A DNA stretch of 64,000 nt. Source: Tenacibaculum sp. 1_MG-2023 (GTDB taxonomy: Bacteria; Bacteroidota; Bacteroidia; Flavobacteriales; Flavobacteriaceae). Both the position numbers and the translations under genes were made by a program. Shown piece after piece: positions 53,279-62,122 of this stretch (position 1 is its first letter; each line of letters starts with the position of its first letter). The notes beneath the pieces are model-generated. The model saw only the letters and a program-made list of their open reading frames with translations. It did not search any database and was not told the DNA's origin. The DNA lies in contig NZ_JAUORH010000016.1 of assembly GCF_030547425.1 (NCBI RefSeq), forward strand, positions 18,182-82,181, given 5' to 3'.

Positions 53279-53689
53279 TCATATGATAAAGACTTCGTGA
53301 AGTACCTGTATATTAAAAAACAGTTTGGGTGGTATATAAAATTTATGTGGAACAAACTGTTTCTCTAAGTCTTGAAATAACAGACTGTTAAAAACATATG
53401 AAGTAACCGCTGTAGCAACCTTTATAAAAGTTATCTTTTCTACAGAAGATTTTTGAATTTGAGTTTGCCCTTTTATAAGCTCTGCATCATCTTTACAACA
53501 TGATGCTTCTATTACTTTACTCTCACAGCTATCTTCTTCTACATCATCACAGCTAGCTACACTTCCTACATAAGAAACAGCCACTAAAAAATCACCGCAA
53601 AAATGTTTTTCTACATTAAATGAGAATGTAGATAGTAACACTGTTATTGCTAAAGTTATAGCTGTTATTTTAGAAAAATGTTTCTTCAT
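53279..53689 (-). CDS. HYC_CC_PP-family small secreted protein
   Basis: About 136 residues from the Met at 53689 (MKKHFSKITAITLAITVLLST). Family hallmarks: EKHFCGDFLVAVSY and the later Cys cluster VASCDDVEEDSCESK...EASCCKDD, then a Pro-containing tail (KFYIPPKLFF). Members occur upstream of TonB receptors in metal clusters. Likely metal-binding. First gene of a three-gene set with the receptor and HMA protein. Confidence 0.88.
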   Translation of the reverse strand: MKKHFSKITAITLAITVLLSTFSFNVEKHFCGDFLVAVSYVGSVASCDDVEEDSCESKVIEASCCKDDAELIKGQTQIQKSSVEKITFIKVATAVTSYVFNSLLFQDLEKQFVPHKFYIPPKLFFNIQVLHEVFII

Positions 53690-53758
53690 GCCTTGCAAAG
53701 ATACAAATTTTTAAAACTTTGTTTTTTACTAATCTTAGGCTTTTACTATTTTATCTCT

Positions 53759-54451
53759 TTACCATCCACCAATACGTTTACGTTCTGCTTGTTGTTCTTT
53801 TGTAGCCTCTGGTGTGGGAATTTTGCTTGGATATAGGGGTTTTGGGAATCCTTCTGCTTTTCTACGTTCAAAATCTTGTTGACGATATGGATCAAAAGCA
53901 TCTCCTGGAGGTAATGGGCGGTTTTTATCCATATACCAAACAGTAAATGACCAATAGTTATTTATATTATATTCTGCCAACAAACCTCCAACCTTACCCT
54001 TTTTTTTACTTGATTCAAAACCTAGCAAAGCGCTAATTACTCCTGGACTAGAATTTATATATTTTACTTTGGCATATCCTGTACTAAAAGGAATGGTTAC
54101 AGCACTTCTAAAATTTCTAGGAAGAACTATAACCCCATTCATCCTATCAAAAACTAAGTATTTAATAGGGGCTACAAAACCATAAATTATAGCAAAAATG
54201 CCTGGTAAGCCAAAAACTATTGTAAAGATAATTTTCGGCCAAAAACTACCTTCATCATCTACTCCCCAAACCATAAATAACCATGCTATTAATAATAAAA
54301 AGCCTATAGGCCAAGACATCCAGCCTCTTGCTGTTCTTTTTTCTTTATAAAACAAATCATTAGCTTCTTCAGTAAAATATTTATTACTCTCTACGCTTCT
54401 TTGTGTTGTCTCTTGTGGTTTTTCTTTAATTATCTTTGATAAATATTGCAT
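53759..54451 (-). CDS. Probable immunity membrane protein, type A copy 1
   Basis: 230 residues. Polar N-terminus (YLSKIIKEKPQETTQRSVES), two membrane helices (WPIGFLLLIAWLFMVWGV; IIFTIVFGLPGIFAIIYGFV), a cytoplasmic or periplasmic beta-rich part (YLVFDRMNGVIVLPRNFRSAV) and the invariant tail (WYMDKNRPLPPGDAFDPY ... ERKRIGGW). Closest to the type A copy beside the effector. Last gene of the array, 28 bp from the preceding member. Two-helix membrane proteins are plausible antagonists of a pore-forming toxin. Confidence 0.78.
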   Translation of the reverse strand: MQYLSKIIKEKPQETTQRSVESNKYFTEEANDLFYKEKRTARGWMSWPIGFLLLIAWLFMVWGVDDEGSFWPKIIFTIVFGLPGIFAIIYGFVAPIKYLVFDRMNGVIVLPRNFRSAVTIPFSTGYAKVKYINSSPGVISALLGFESSKKKGKVGGLLAEYNINNYWSFTVWYMDKNRPLPPGDAFDPYRQQDFERRKAEGFPKPLYPSKIPTPEATKEQQAERKRIGGW

Positions 54452-54479
54452 TAAAACTGTTATTTATTTAAGTATAGTA

Positions 54480-55232
54480 TTACCAACCACCAATACGTTT
54501 ACGTTCTGCTTGTTGTTCTTTTGTAGCCTCAGGTGTTGAAATTTTGCTTGGATATAAAGGCTTGGGAAAACCTGCTGCTTTTCTACGTTCAAAATCTTGT
54601 TGACGATATGGATCAAAAGCTTCTCCTGGAGGTAACGGACGATTTTTATCCATATACCAGGTTATAAAAGACATATCCTCATAACAATCTCCTCCAAATA
54701 TTGTATAGATATCAAATGTTTTCCACTTATTTGGACGAATAGTTTGTAACATAAACCCACCTACACCATCTTCACCCCCAGTGCTATAGGCAAACTCTAC
54801 TTTTTTAAATATCATCGTGATATTTTTTTGCCAAAAAAAGCCTGTCATAGTGATTAAACCATCTTTACGATTTAAAATATGTTCCTTTTTAGGCATTGTA
54901 AAACCATAGACTACAAAAAAGATAGTTAAAAAAGCGGATAATATCATAAAAAATAAAATTTCATTATTCAATCCATCTCTGATAAGATACCTTAATGTTC
55001 CTAATAGTAATAACAAAGACACAACCCCACCTATTTGAGGAGTAGCTTTACTTCCTGATTTAGTAACAACAAAATTATCATCTACTAATCTATATTGTGA
55101 TTTTTTGTAATCTCTTTTTTTAAATTTTCTTGGTTTTGTGTGAATTTTTTTAACTACTCGATGGTAATACTTTTTGAGTTTCTCTGAGTTTTTATAATCC
55201 TGATGGGTTATTTTACGAGTAAAACCTACCAT
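54480..55232 (-). CDS. Probable immunity membrane protein, type B copy 1
   Basis: 250 residues. Type B N-terminus MVGFTRKITHQDYKNSEKLKKYYH, two membrane segments (GGVVSLLLLLGTLRYLI; EILFFMILSAFLTIFFVVYGF), then HILNRKDGLITMTGFFWQKNI, EFAYSTGGEDGVGGFMLQTI and the invariant tail. Its start overlaps the end of the previous copy by 7 bp (ATGGTAG). Intact. Confidence 0.78.
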   Translation of the reverse strand: MVGFTRKITHQDYKNSEKLKKYYHRVVKKIHTKPRKFKKRDYKKSQYRLVDDNFVVTKSGSKATPQIGGVVSLLLLLGTLRYLIRDGLNNEILFFMILSAFLTIFFVVYGFTMPKKEHILNRKDGLITMTGFFWQKNITMIFKKVEFAYSTGGEDGVGGFMLQTIRPNKWKTFDIYTIFGGDCYEDMSFITWYMDKNRPLPPGEAFDPYRQQDFERRKAAGFPKPLYPSKISTPEATKEQQAERKRIGGW

Positions 55233-55970
55233 CCACCAATACTTTTTCGTTCTGCTTGTTGTTCTTTTGTAGCCTCAGGTGTTGAAATTTTGCTTGGATA
55301 TAAAGGCTTAGGAAAACCTGCTGCTTTTCTACGCTCAAAATCTTGTTGACGATATGGATCAAAAGCTTCTCCTGGAGGTAACGGACGATTTTTGTCCATA
55401 TACCAAGTAATAAAAGACATATCTTCATAACATTCACTTCCTACATAACCAGTAATAGCAAATGTTTGCCATTTATTAGGACGTATGATTTGTAACTGAA
55501 ACCCTCCTACAAGGTCTTCTCCTCCTGTACTATAGGCAAATTCTGCTTTTTCAAACTCCATCGTTATATTAGGTTGCCAAAGGAAACCATGAAAAGTAAT
55601 TAAACCATCTTTACGATTTAATATTTGTTCTTTTTTTGGCATCGTTAACCCAAAAACAACAAAAAACAGTAATATAGCAGAAGAAAAGATTTTCATTTGT
55701 AACTCCATCTCTCAAAGAATATTTTAAAGTCCCTAAAAATAATATTAAAGATACTCCTCCTCCTAATAAAGGTACTATATAGTAGGGGATTTTTGTTGCT
55801 AAAAATTCATCATTATATAAAATATAATCAGAACGTTTCCTTTCAACATAGCCTTTGTCAAACTTGCTTGGTTTTATATGTATTTTCTTTTCTACTCTAT
55901 GATAATACTTTTTAAGTTTCTCTGGGTTTTTATAGCGTTGATGGGTTATTTTTCGTGTAAAATCTACCAT
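55226..55970 (-). pseudogene. Type B immunity gene copy 2, frameshifted
   Basis: The first part (55970 to about 55695) encodes MVDFTRKITHQRYKNPEKL...LKYSLRDGVTNEN and then leaves frame; the second part (to 55226) resumes as IFSSAILLFFVVFGLTMPKKEQILNRKDGL with the full tail. Aligning with intact copies (RDGLNNEILFF) places the shift at an AAAA run near 55692-55696, where one extra A explains it. Either a recent mutation, a sequencing error or a slippery site. Confidence 0.8.
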
Positions 55971-56716
55971 CCACCAATACGTTTACGTTCTGCTTGCTGT
56001 TCTTTTGTAGCCTCTGGTGTTGATATTTTACTTGGATATAAAGGTTTTGGAAAACCTTCTGCTTTTCTACGTTCAAAATCTTCTTCACGATATGGGTCAA
56101 AAGCATCTCCTGGAGGTAACGGACGGTTTTTATCCATATACCAAGTGATAAAAGACATACTCTCATAACACTCTGCTCCTCCATACCCAAAAGAGTCAAA
56201 AGTTTGCCATTTATTTGGACGAATAGCTTCTAACATGAAGGCTCCTATCATATTTTCTCCTCCTGTACTGTAGGCAAATTCTACCTTTTTAAAACTCATT
56301 GTAATACTCTTTTGCCAAAAAAAACCTGTCATAGTGATTAAACCATCTCTACGGTTTAAAATTTGTTCTTTTTTGGGTTTCGTTAGACCATATATTAAGA
56401 AAAAAATAAAAGCTGCACATACTAAAGCATAAAATATAATACTACCTATACTTTGAAAAGCATCTGTAGAAAAAGGAAGAAAGACAACAAGAATTAAAGA
56501 TATTCCACCACCTAGAAAAGGAATTACTGTTCCATTAGAATGGTAGTAAACAAAGTCTTTCCCCATATAGTTATGCTTCAACAGTCTGTGTGAATTATTA
56601 TTTACAGAATTTCTTGGCTTTACATATATTTTCTTTTCTACTCTATGATAATACTTTTTAAGTTTTTCTGGATTTTTATAATCCTGATGGGTTATTTTAC
56701 GAGTAAAACCTACCAT
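55964..56716 (-). CDS. Probable immunity membrane protein, type B copy 3
   Basis: 250 residues, intact. MVGFTRKITHQDYKNPEKL, a divergent linker (NSVNNNSHRLLKHNYMGKDF), two membrane segments (FLGGGISLILVVFLPF; IIFYALVCAAFIFFLIYGL), EFAYSTGGENMIGAFMLEAI and the tail, with the private variant YREEDFERR. 7-bp start/stop overlaps on both sides. Confidence 0.78.
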   Translation of the reverse strand: MVGFTRKITHQDYKNPEKLKKYYHRVEKKIYVKPRNSVNNNSHRLLKHNYMGKDFVYYHSNGTVIPFLGGGISLILVVFLPFSTDAFQSIGSIIFYALVCAAFIFFLIYGLTKPKKEQILNRRDGLITMTGFFWQKSITMSFKKVEFAYSTGGENMIGAFMLEAIRPNKWQTFDSFGYGGAECYESMSFITWYMDKNRPLPPGDAFDPYREEDFERRKAEGFPKPLYPSKISTPEATKEQQAERKRIGGW

Positions 56717-57464
56717 CCACCAATACGTTTACGTTCTGCTTGTTGTTCTTTAGTAGCCTCTGGCGTTGATATTTTACTTGGGTACAAAGGCTTAGGAAAT
56801 CCCTCAGCTTTTCTTCGTTCAAAGTCTTGCTGACGATATGGATCAAAAGCTTCTCCTGGAGGTAACGGACGATTTTTATCCATATACCAAGTGATAAAAG
56901 ACATATCCTCATAACAATCCGAACCAAAAACTATAAATGTTTCGAATGTTTGCCATTTATTAGGGCGTATGATTTGTAATTGAAAACCTCCTACAAGGTC
57001 TTCTCCTCCTGTACTATAAGCAAATTCTGCTTTTTCAAAAGCCATAGTAATGTTTTTTTGCCAAAAAAAACCAGTCATAGTTATTAAGCCATCTCTGCGG
57101 TTTAAAATATGTTCTTTTTTGGGCATCGTGAAAAAATATACGGCAAAGAATAAAGTTGAAAGAGAAGACAGGACTATAAAAAATAACAGTTCATTGTCCA
57201 AACCATTTTTATATGTATGATGTAAAATCATCAATAAAAATACCAAAGACACCCCCCCCCTACTTGAGGAGTAGCATTACTACCTGATTTTGTAACTATA
57301 AAGTTATCATTTCTTAATATTTTTTCAGCTTTTGTATATTTTGTCTCTTTATAAATTTTAAACTTGGTATGTATTTTCTTTTCTACTCGATGGTAATATT
57401 TTTTAAGTTTCTCTGGGTTTTTATAGCGTTGATGGGTTATTTTTCGTGTAAAATCTTTTACCAT
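56710..57464 (-). pseudogene. Type B immunity gene copy 4, frameshifted at a G9 tract
   Basis: From ATG 57464 (MVKDFTRKITHQRYKNPEKL) the frame runs into a run of nine G (C at 57252-57260) encoding VGGG and then goes out of frame (CLWYFY, stop). One additional G would give VGGGVSLVFLLM and join the downstream frame, which is intact to the tail at 56710. Homologous copies read PLLGGGVSL and PFLGGGISL here without a homopolymer. The gene may be switched on and off by tract length. Confidence 0.82.
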
Positions 57465-57628
57465 GGTTTGTTAGTTTTTAATTCTTGCAACGGAGCCATC
57501 GTAACTTCTTCGTTTTGGTCTAAATCAGTAATATACAACCCTGCACTTAATGCTCTTAGCCTTATTTTAGCTCCTAAATAACGTTCTTTACCCTGCAGTA
57601 ACTTTACTCTTTTTGATAAGATTTCTGT
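57458..57628 (-). pseudogene. Orphan C-terminal fragment, probably of a displaced effector
   Basis: An open stretch of 56 codons without a start: TEILSKRVKLLQGKERYLG...LDQNEEVTMAPLQELKTNKPW, then TAA. The stop overlaps the ATG of type B copy 4. The segment GKERYLGAKIRLRALSAGLYITD loosely resembles NDRYMGYKLSATDWVAPTGDMI near the end of the resident effector. Interpreted as the tail of an older effector left behind next to its immunity gene. Confidence 0.5.
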
Positions 57629-57645
57629 CTACACAGAAATGACAG
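57617..57645. repeat. Short hairpin repeat (GAAATGACAG type)
   Basis: ATTTCTGT (57621-57628) and ACAGAAAT (57633-57640) with a 4-nt loop, flanked by GACAG. Same end motif (GAAATGAC) as the repeat at 45492. Lies at the junction between type A copy 2 and the orphan fragment. Confidence 0.55.
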
Positions 57646-57651
57646 TTCCTT

Positions 57652-58341
57652 TTACCATCCACCTATACGTTTACGTTCTGCTTGCTGTTCTGGTGTGGCT
57701 TCGGGTGTTGATATTTTACTTGGATATAAAGGTTTAGGAAACCCTTCCGCCTTTCTACGTTCAAAATCTTGTTGACGATATGGATCAAAAGCATCTCCTG
57801 GAGGCAAAGGCCTATTTTTATCCATATACCAAATAGTAAATGCCCAATAGTTCTTTATGTTATATTCCGTTAATAAACCTCCAACTCTATCTTTACTTTT
57901 ACTTGATACAAAAGCTAACATACCACTAATAACTCCTGGACTAGAATTTATATGCTTAACCCTTGCAAAACCAGAACTAAAAGGAATAGTTACTGTACTT
58001 CTAAAATTTCTAGGCATAACTATAACCCCATTCATCCTATCAAAGACTAAGTATTTAATAGGTGCAACAAAACCATAGATAACCGTTACAACTCCTGGGA
58101 TTCCAAAAATCGTCAGTATTATAATTTTTGGCCAAAAATCGTCACTCTTAAAAAAGAAAGAAATTATTATTGGTACAATTATTAACACTATACCAATACC
58201 CCAAGACATCCAGCCTCTTGCTGTTCTTTTTTCTTTGTAAAACAAATCGTTGGCTTCCTCTATAAAATACTTATTACTTTCTACTGTTTCTTGCGTAATA
58301 CCTTTCGGTTTCTCTTTAATTGTCTTTGATAAGTACTCCAT
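57652..58341 (-). CDS. Probable cognate immunity membrane protein, type A copy 2
   Basis: 229 residues from the ATG at 58341, which shares its A with the effector stop (TAATG), so the pair is translationally coupled. A TTG at 58353 would extend it by four residues but aligns worse with copy A1 (MEYLSKTIKEKP versus MQYLSKIIKEKP). Two membrane helices (GIGIVLIIVPIIISFFF; IIILTIFGIPGVVTVIYGFV) and the shared tail. As immediate neighbour of the pore-forming effector it is the best candidate for the cognate antagonist, comparable to TsiV2 for VasX. Confidence 0.82.
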   Translation of the reverse strand: MEYLSKTIKEKPKGITQETVESNKYFIEEANDLFYKEKRTARGWMSWGIGIVLIIVPIIISFFFKSDDFWPKIIILTIFGIPGVVTVIYGFVAPIKYLVFDRMNGVIVMPRNFRSTVTIPFSSGFARVKHINSSPGVISGMLAFVSSKSKDRVGGLLTEYNIKNYWAFTIWYMDKNRPLPPGDAFDPYRQQDFERRKAEGFPKPLYPSKISTPEATPEQQAERKRIGGW

Positions 58342-61300
58342 TATCTTTTCCAAGTATTAGGGTTATACACTTCATCTTCAGTTCCAATTCTAATATTTGT
58401 TCCCCACACTTCATCTAAAACATCATTAATCCTATCCGCTATAATCATATCACCTGTAGGAGCTACCCAATCGGTAGCTGATAATTTATACCCCATATAA
58501 CGGTCATTACCATTTTTATGTGGCCAATATTCATTTAACTGTTCGTTTATAATGGTTCTACTTATAAATACAAATTCTGAGCTTAAAGAAATTTTATTAT
58601 GAATAGCCTTGGATAAAGTATACGAAACTTCAAGCACATCTGCTCCATTATCATCTGAAGTAACTTCTACTTTATCAGCAATCAACATTTCATCTGAACT
58701 TGAAACTTCTTTAGTACCTTTTACAAAAAGTCTCATCGCAAAATCAAAGCTACTCTTATTGTATAAGAATTTACGTAAGTGTACTTTTAGAGTTACTTTT
58801 TTTACTTTTTTATACTTAACTCCCGCACTCAATTGAATTGCATCTCTTATATAATCTCCCCAAGATTTATCTGGTTTATCTTCGTAGAAAAATTGTGTAA
58901 CATTTTCTTTTACACGATAGCTAATTAATAAATCATATAATAATTGTGAAGCCTTTTTAAAATCACGCCACTCTTTAAAATCGCTCTCCACCAGACGATC
59001 TCGTTCATTATATATTTGCTGTATATAAACAGAAGGAGCTTCATTTCCTGCAACTAATTGATGTTCGCTTCCTAATACATTATTTTTCAAAAACTTTTCT
59101 AGAGGTGTATCAGTAAAGTAAATAGCTAGTGCTACTCCTACCAACACTAAGACAAATAAAATAGCTAATGGCCAAAAAGTTAAAAAACCAAACGCAGCTC
59201 CAGTTGCAAAAGCAACAATACTATCTGCCAATAACACCGCACTTAATGCTCCAGTGATTGCCCATGTAAGTGAGGCATCATAATCTCGCGCTTGGTAGGT
59301 TTCTATACTATCCCATACACACATAGTAACACCTACACCAGACCCAACAAACCCTGTTATTTTAGATATGTTACCTATTGATCTCAAAGCACTTACACTC
59401 CCCCCTCCTTTATTTGCTAGCATTTTAGCCTCAGCATAACTGGTTGAAGCAGATATTAAACTTAACACTCCACCTGTAGTATCTATTCCATTTTTAATAT
59501 TAGCTTGAGAACTTAATTTATTTACACTAACAGCAGTACTTATTACTTCTAAACCTGCCATAAAGGCTCTAAACTTAGGGTGTTCTAGAGCTTTCGTTAT
59601 CCATTCACTAGCTTTATTACCCGCCCCTTTAATAGGAACTTCAAAACGTTTATTTGCTACAATTTCTTCTGGTGTTCCCTGTAACGCTGAAGCCTTTATC
59701 CTTATATGCCTATGTCCACTTCTATAATTTGCTAACTGATCTTCTTCTACCCATTTTGACATATTTAGAAAAAAACCTTTTTTTGAAATACTGTTTTCAA
59801 GCTCTTTTCTTTTTATCTGAATAACAACTTCATTTTCGTACTCAAAAGATTTTATATATCCTAAAACTACCTCAAAACTTGATTCTGAAGTTGCATATTT
59901 TGCATAACTCTCTGTTATACTTTTAAGAGTATCTATAAATTTTTTAGACAGCGAAAAACCTTTACTAACATCTAAAATTGTTTCCTGTAATTCTTCTAAT
60001 TTAACTTTTTTACTTAATAACTTTGAAATTTCATCATCATCATTTTCCAACGTTTTAATATAAAAATCTTTCCAACTATCTTCTTTTCCTGTGTAATCTT
60101 TTTTTAGGTCTAAATGTCTATCTTTATCATGCGGATGTGCAGATAAGACCTCTAAATGAGAAGCTAGAATATAATTACCTTCAAATACTGCTTGATTCCC
60201 TCCTTCAGTATACAGTGGCAAGTAACATTTATAATAATCATTTGACAAAAAAGTTCCAAAGTCTCCTCTTATGTTTGAAATTACTTTTCGTAACTCTTTT
60301 CTTTCCTTAACAGCTAAAATTTTTAATAACTTGTCTTTATCTGTAGTTTCAGCATACTCTTCTTTCATTTTCTCATCATTATAGATAAGTTGATAGGTGG
60401 TTAATGCTGTTGAAAAGAGTCCACTTACTTGTTCTTCGTAATCAGAAAAAGTGCTAGATCTATTTTCTCCTTTTTCTATTCTAGTAAAAATGTCTTCTTT
60501 ACTTTGTCCTGTTTGTATAGATTCAATAATCGCTTCATGTTTCTGATGTTTTGTAACAAGTACACTTCCAATATCATTAGCACAACCAATAGGGTCATTT
60601 AATGTAACAAACATATCTTCATAAAAGTCATTATTTCCTTCATCTGTTTGTTCTTTTTCATCAACATGAATTTCTCTTAAATCATCTCTAAACTCTCCAC
60701 CTTGAAGATGATTTTTAAACGAAACTACTTTTACATCTTTATACGAAACTACTTCGTCTGACTCGGGGTTACATCCTACTTCAATGCCTACACAATTAAT
60801 AGTTTGCATAAACTTTTGCTTCTTTTCATCACTACCGTTAACTTCATTAAAAAAAGCCTTGCTCCACTGAACTGGTGAATAAGCTATGTAATATTCTCCT
60901 GGAGTATTTATAGTAATAAAGGATCTAGCATTACCTGTAGCTTTTCTTATATCTCCATTATTATCTTTAGTCCAGACAATACCCTTTAATTTTCCTGATT
61001 CGTTTACTTGATACTCTTTATATTTATTATTATCACTCTTATTAATAATATAAATATATCCTAGTCTTAAAAATGTACGAGCTAAGTAAAAGTTTTCAAT
61101 TTCTGGTATTTTATTATTAGCTACTTTTACCTCATCAACACTATACTTTTTCTTTCCTTCCAATATACCATCTATATCTATAGCAGTATCTTCGGTAGAT
61201 TTTTTTTCAAAAAAACCATACCTAAAAAGGTGAAGTTTGATTCCTTTTTTCAAAGCTTCTTTTTTGGGACTTGCTACTGGTTCTGTAACTCCACCTCCTG

Positions 61301-61376
61301 TACATTCAAAAAAATATTCTGCAATTACTTCTTGATATTCCTTTTCTTGATATTCTACTAATAAATCGTCAGCCAT
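58341..61376 (-). CDS. VasX-like type VI pore-forming effector
   Basis: 1011 residues. The N-terminal ~200 residues match the region of VasX/Toxin_VI (BTH_I2691-like, MIX-related) effectors: LHLFRYGFF, YLARTFLRLGYIYIINK, YKEYQVNESGKLKGIVW, EYYIAYSPVQWS. A helical middle is followed by hydrophobic helices (~660-755: ITGFVGSGVGVTMCVWDSI, WAITGALSAVLLADSIVAFA, PLAILFVLVLVGVALAIYF) and the family-like FTDTPLEKFLKNNVLGSEHQL. VasX permeabilises inner membranes, so the same activity is inferred. Upstream PAAR (11 bp gap) and VgrG provide the delivery tip; the immunity gene follows in TAATG coupling. Confidence 0.85.
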   Translation of the reverse strand: MADDLLVEYQEKEYQEVIAEYFFECTGGGVTEPVASPKKEALKKGIKLHLFRYGFFEKKSTEDTAIDIDGILEGKKKYSVDEVKVANNKIPEIENFYLARTFLRLGYIYIINKSDNNKYKEYQVNESGKLKGIVWTKDNNGDIRKATGNARSFITINTPGEYYIAYSPVQWSKAFFNEVNGSDEKKQKFMQTINCVGIEVGCNPESDEVVSYKDVKVVSFKNHLQGGEFRDDLREIHVDEKEQTDEGNNDFYEDMFVTLNDPIGCANDIGSVLVTKHQKHEAIIESIQTGQSKEDIFTRIEKGENRSSTFSDYEEQVSGLFSTALTTYQLIYNDEKMKEEYAETTDKDKLLKILAVKERKELRKVISNIRGDFGTFLSNDYYKCYLPLYTEGGNQAVFEGNYILASHLEVLSAHPHDKDRHLDLKKDYTGKEDSWKDFYIKTLENDDDEISKLLSKKVKLEELQETILDVSKGFSLSKKFIDTLKSITESYAKYATSESSFEVVLGYIKSFEYENEVVIQIKRKELENSISKKGFFLNMSKWVEEDQLANYRSGHRHIRIKASALQGTPEEIVANKRFEVPIKGAGNKASEWITKALEHPKFRAFMAGLEVISTAVSVNKLSSQANIKNGIDTTGGVLSLISASTSYAEAKMLANKGGGSVSALRSIGNISKITGFVGSGVGVTMCVWDSIETYQARDYDASLTWAITGALSAVLLADSIVAFATGAAFGFLTFWPLAILFVLVLVGVALAIYFTDTPLEKFLKNNVLGSEHQLVAGNEAPSVYIQQIYNERDRLVESDFKEWRDFKKASQLLYDLLISYRVKENVTQFFYEDKPDKSWGDYIRDAIQLSAGVKYKKVKKVTLKVHLRKFLYNKSSFDFAMRLFVKGTKEVSSSDEMLIADKVEVTSDDNGADVLEVSYTLSKAIHNKISLSSEFVFISRTIINEQLNEYWPHKNGNDRYMGYKLSATDWVAPTGDMIIADRINDVLDEVWGTNIRIGTEDEVYNPNTWKR

Positions 61377-61387
61377 TTTTTGTTTCT

Positions 61388-62104
61388 TTAATTTTTAGAA
61401 GATTCTTTTTCCTTTTCTGTAGCATCTTCAACCTCCCAAGTAACTTCTACTTTTTTATCTTGTACTGTTCCTGTTAATTCTACCACTTCTTCTTCATTTG
61501 TGGTTGTACTACCATTTTCATTGGTAGTTTCAACAGGTTTTTTCACCTTAAAAGTAATACTTTCACCGTCAGGTATATTGTACACATAAGCTCGTAGTGT
61601 TACTTCTTTTAATACTTTTGATTTACGTATTATATTCTTTTCTTTTAGCCATTGCAAGTTATAAATTCGTGGTTCTCCTTGCTCTTCTTCTTTTAACTTT
61701 TCTTGATTTTCTTCCGCTTCTTTTATTTTACTATTATGGGCTAATCTATCTACAATGCTAATTTTAGGAAACGGTATCTTGTTTACAGGCATATTAACTG
61801 AAGGAACTGGTGCAGCACTACCTACTATAATATTAGCTTCTCCTGCTGTTATTGTTCCTCCATGAGCTGTCAAGTCTCCCAAACATGCTACGGGTTTTCC
61901 GTTAATTAAAATATTAGGAAATCCTTGCGCTATGGTATCTGGTGGGCCTACACAGGTACATATACTACCTATAGTGGCCACAGGTTTTCCGTTGGCTAAT
62001 ACATTTGCTTCTCCTTGTGCAATAGGACCGCCCACATGAGGTACGGTTCCACTACACATAGGGCATACGTGCATGCTTCCTACTGTTGCAACTGGTCCTG
62101 GCAT
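61388..62104 (-). CDS. PAAR-domain spike-tip protein with C-terminal extension
   Basis: 238 residues. PAAR domain at 1-95 (MHVCPMCSGTVPHVGGPIAQ, NGKPVATIGSICTCVGPPD, INGKPVACLGDLTAHGG), closely similar to the PAAR part of the HET-C fusion at 7659. A linker (NKIPFPKISIVDRLAHNSKIKEAEENQEKL) also has a counterpart there, which suggests a common adaptor. The remaining ~90 residues have a beta-sandwich-like pattern (LKEVTLRAYVYNIPDGESITF ... DKKVEVTWEVED). Likely caps VgrG and docks the separate effector downstream. Confidence 0.92.
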   Translation of the reverse strand: MPGPVATVGSMHVCPMCSGTVPHVGGPIAQGEANVLANGKPVATIGSICTCVGPPDTIAQGFPNILINGKPVACLGDLTAHGGTITAGEANIIVGSAAPVPSVNMPVNKIPFPKISIVDRLAHNSKIKEAEENQEKLKEEEQGEPRIYNLQWLKEKNIIRKSKVLKEVTLRAYVYNIPDGESITFKVKKPVETTNENGSTTTNEEEVVELTGTVQDKKVEVTWEVEDATEKEKESSKN

Positions 62105-62122
62105 AATTATTATGTTTTAAAA

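Larger units (their letters stand above)
53759..57840 (-). repeat. Six direct copies of a ~180-bp 3' segment (shared immunity tail)
   Basis: The segment encoding WYMDKNRPLPPG to KRIGGW ends each of the six immunity genes (around 53762-53945, 54483-54670, 55229-55415, 55967-56150, 56713-56895, 57655-57840). It is far more conserved than the rest of the genes and is shared by both N-terminal types, so it is a natural substrate for homologous recombination. Confidence 0.9.

Noticed and set aside
55878..56833. Plus-strand frames that repeat across the immunity array
   Set aside because: They recur only because the opposite-strand tail segment is repeated; the real genes are on the minus strand.
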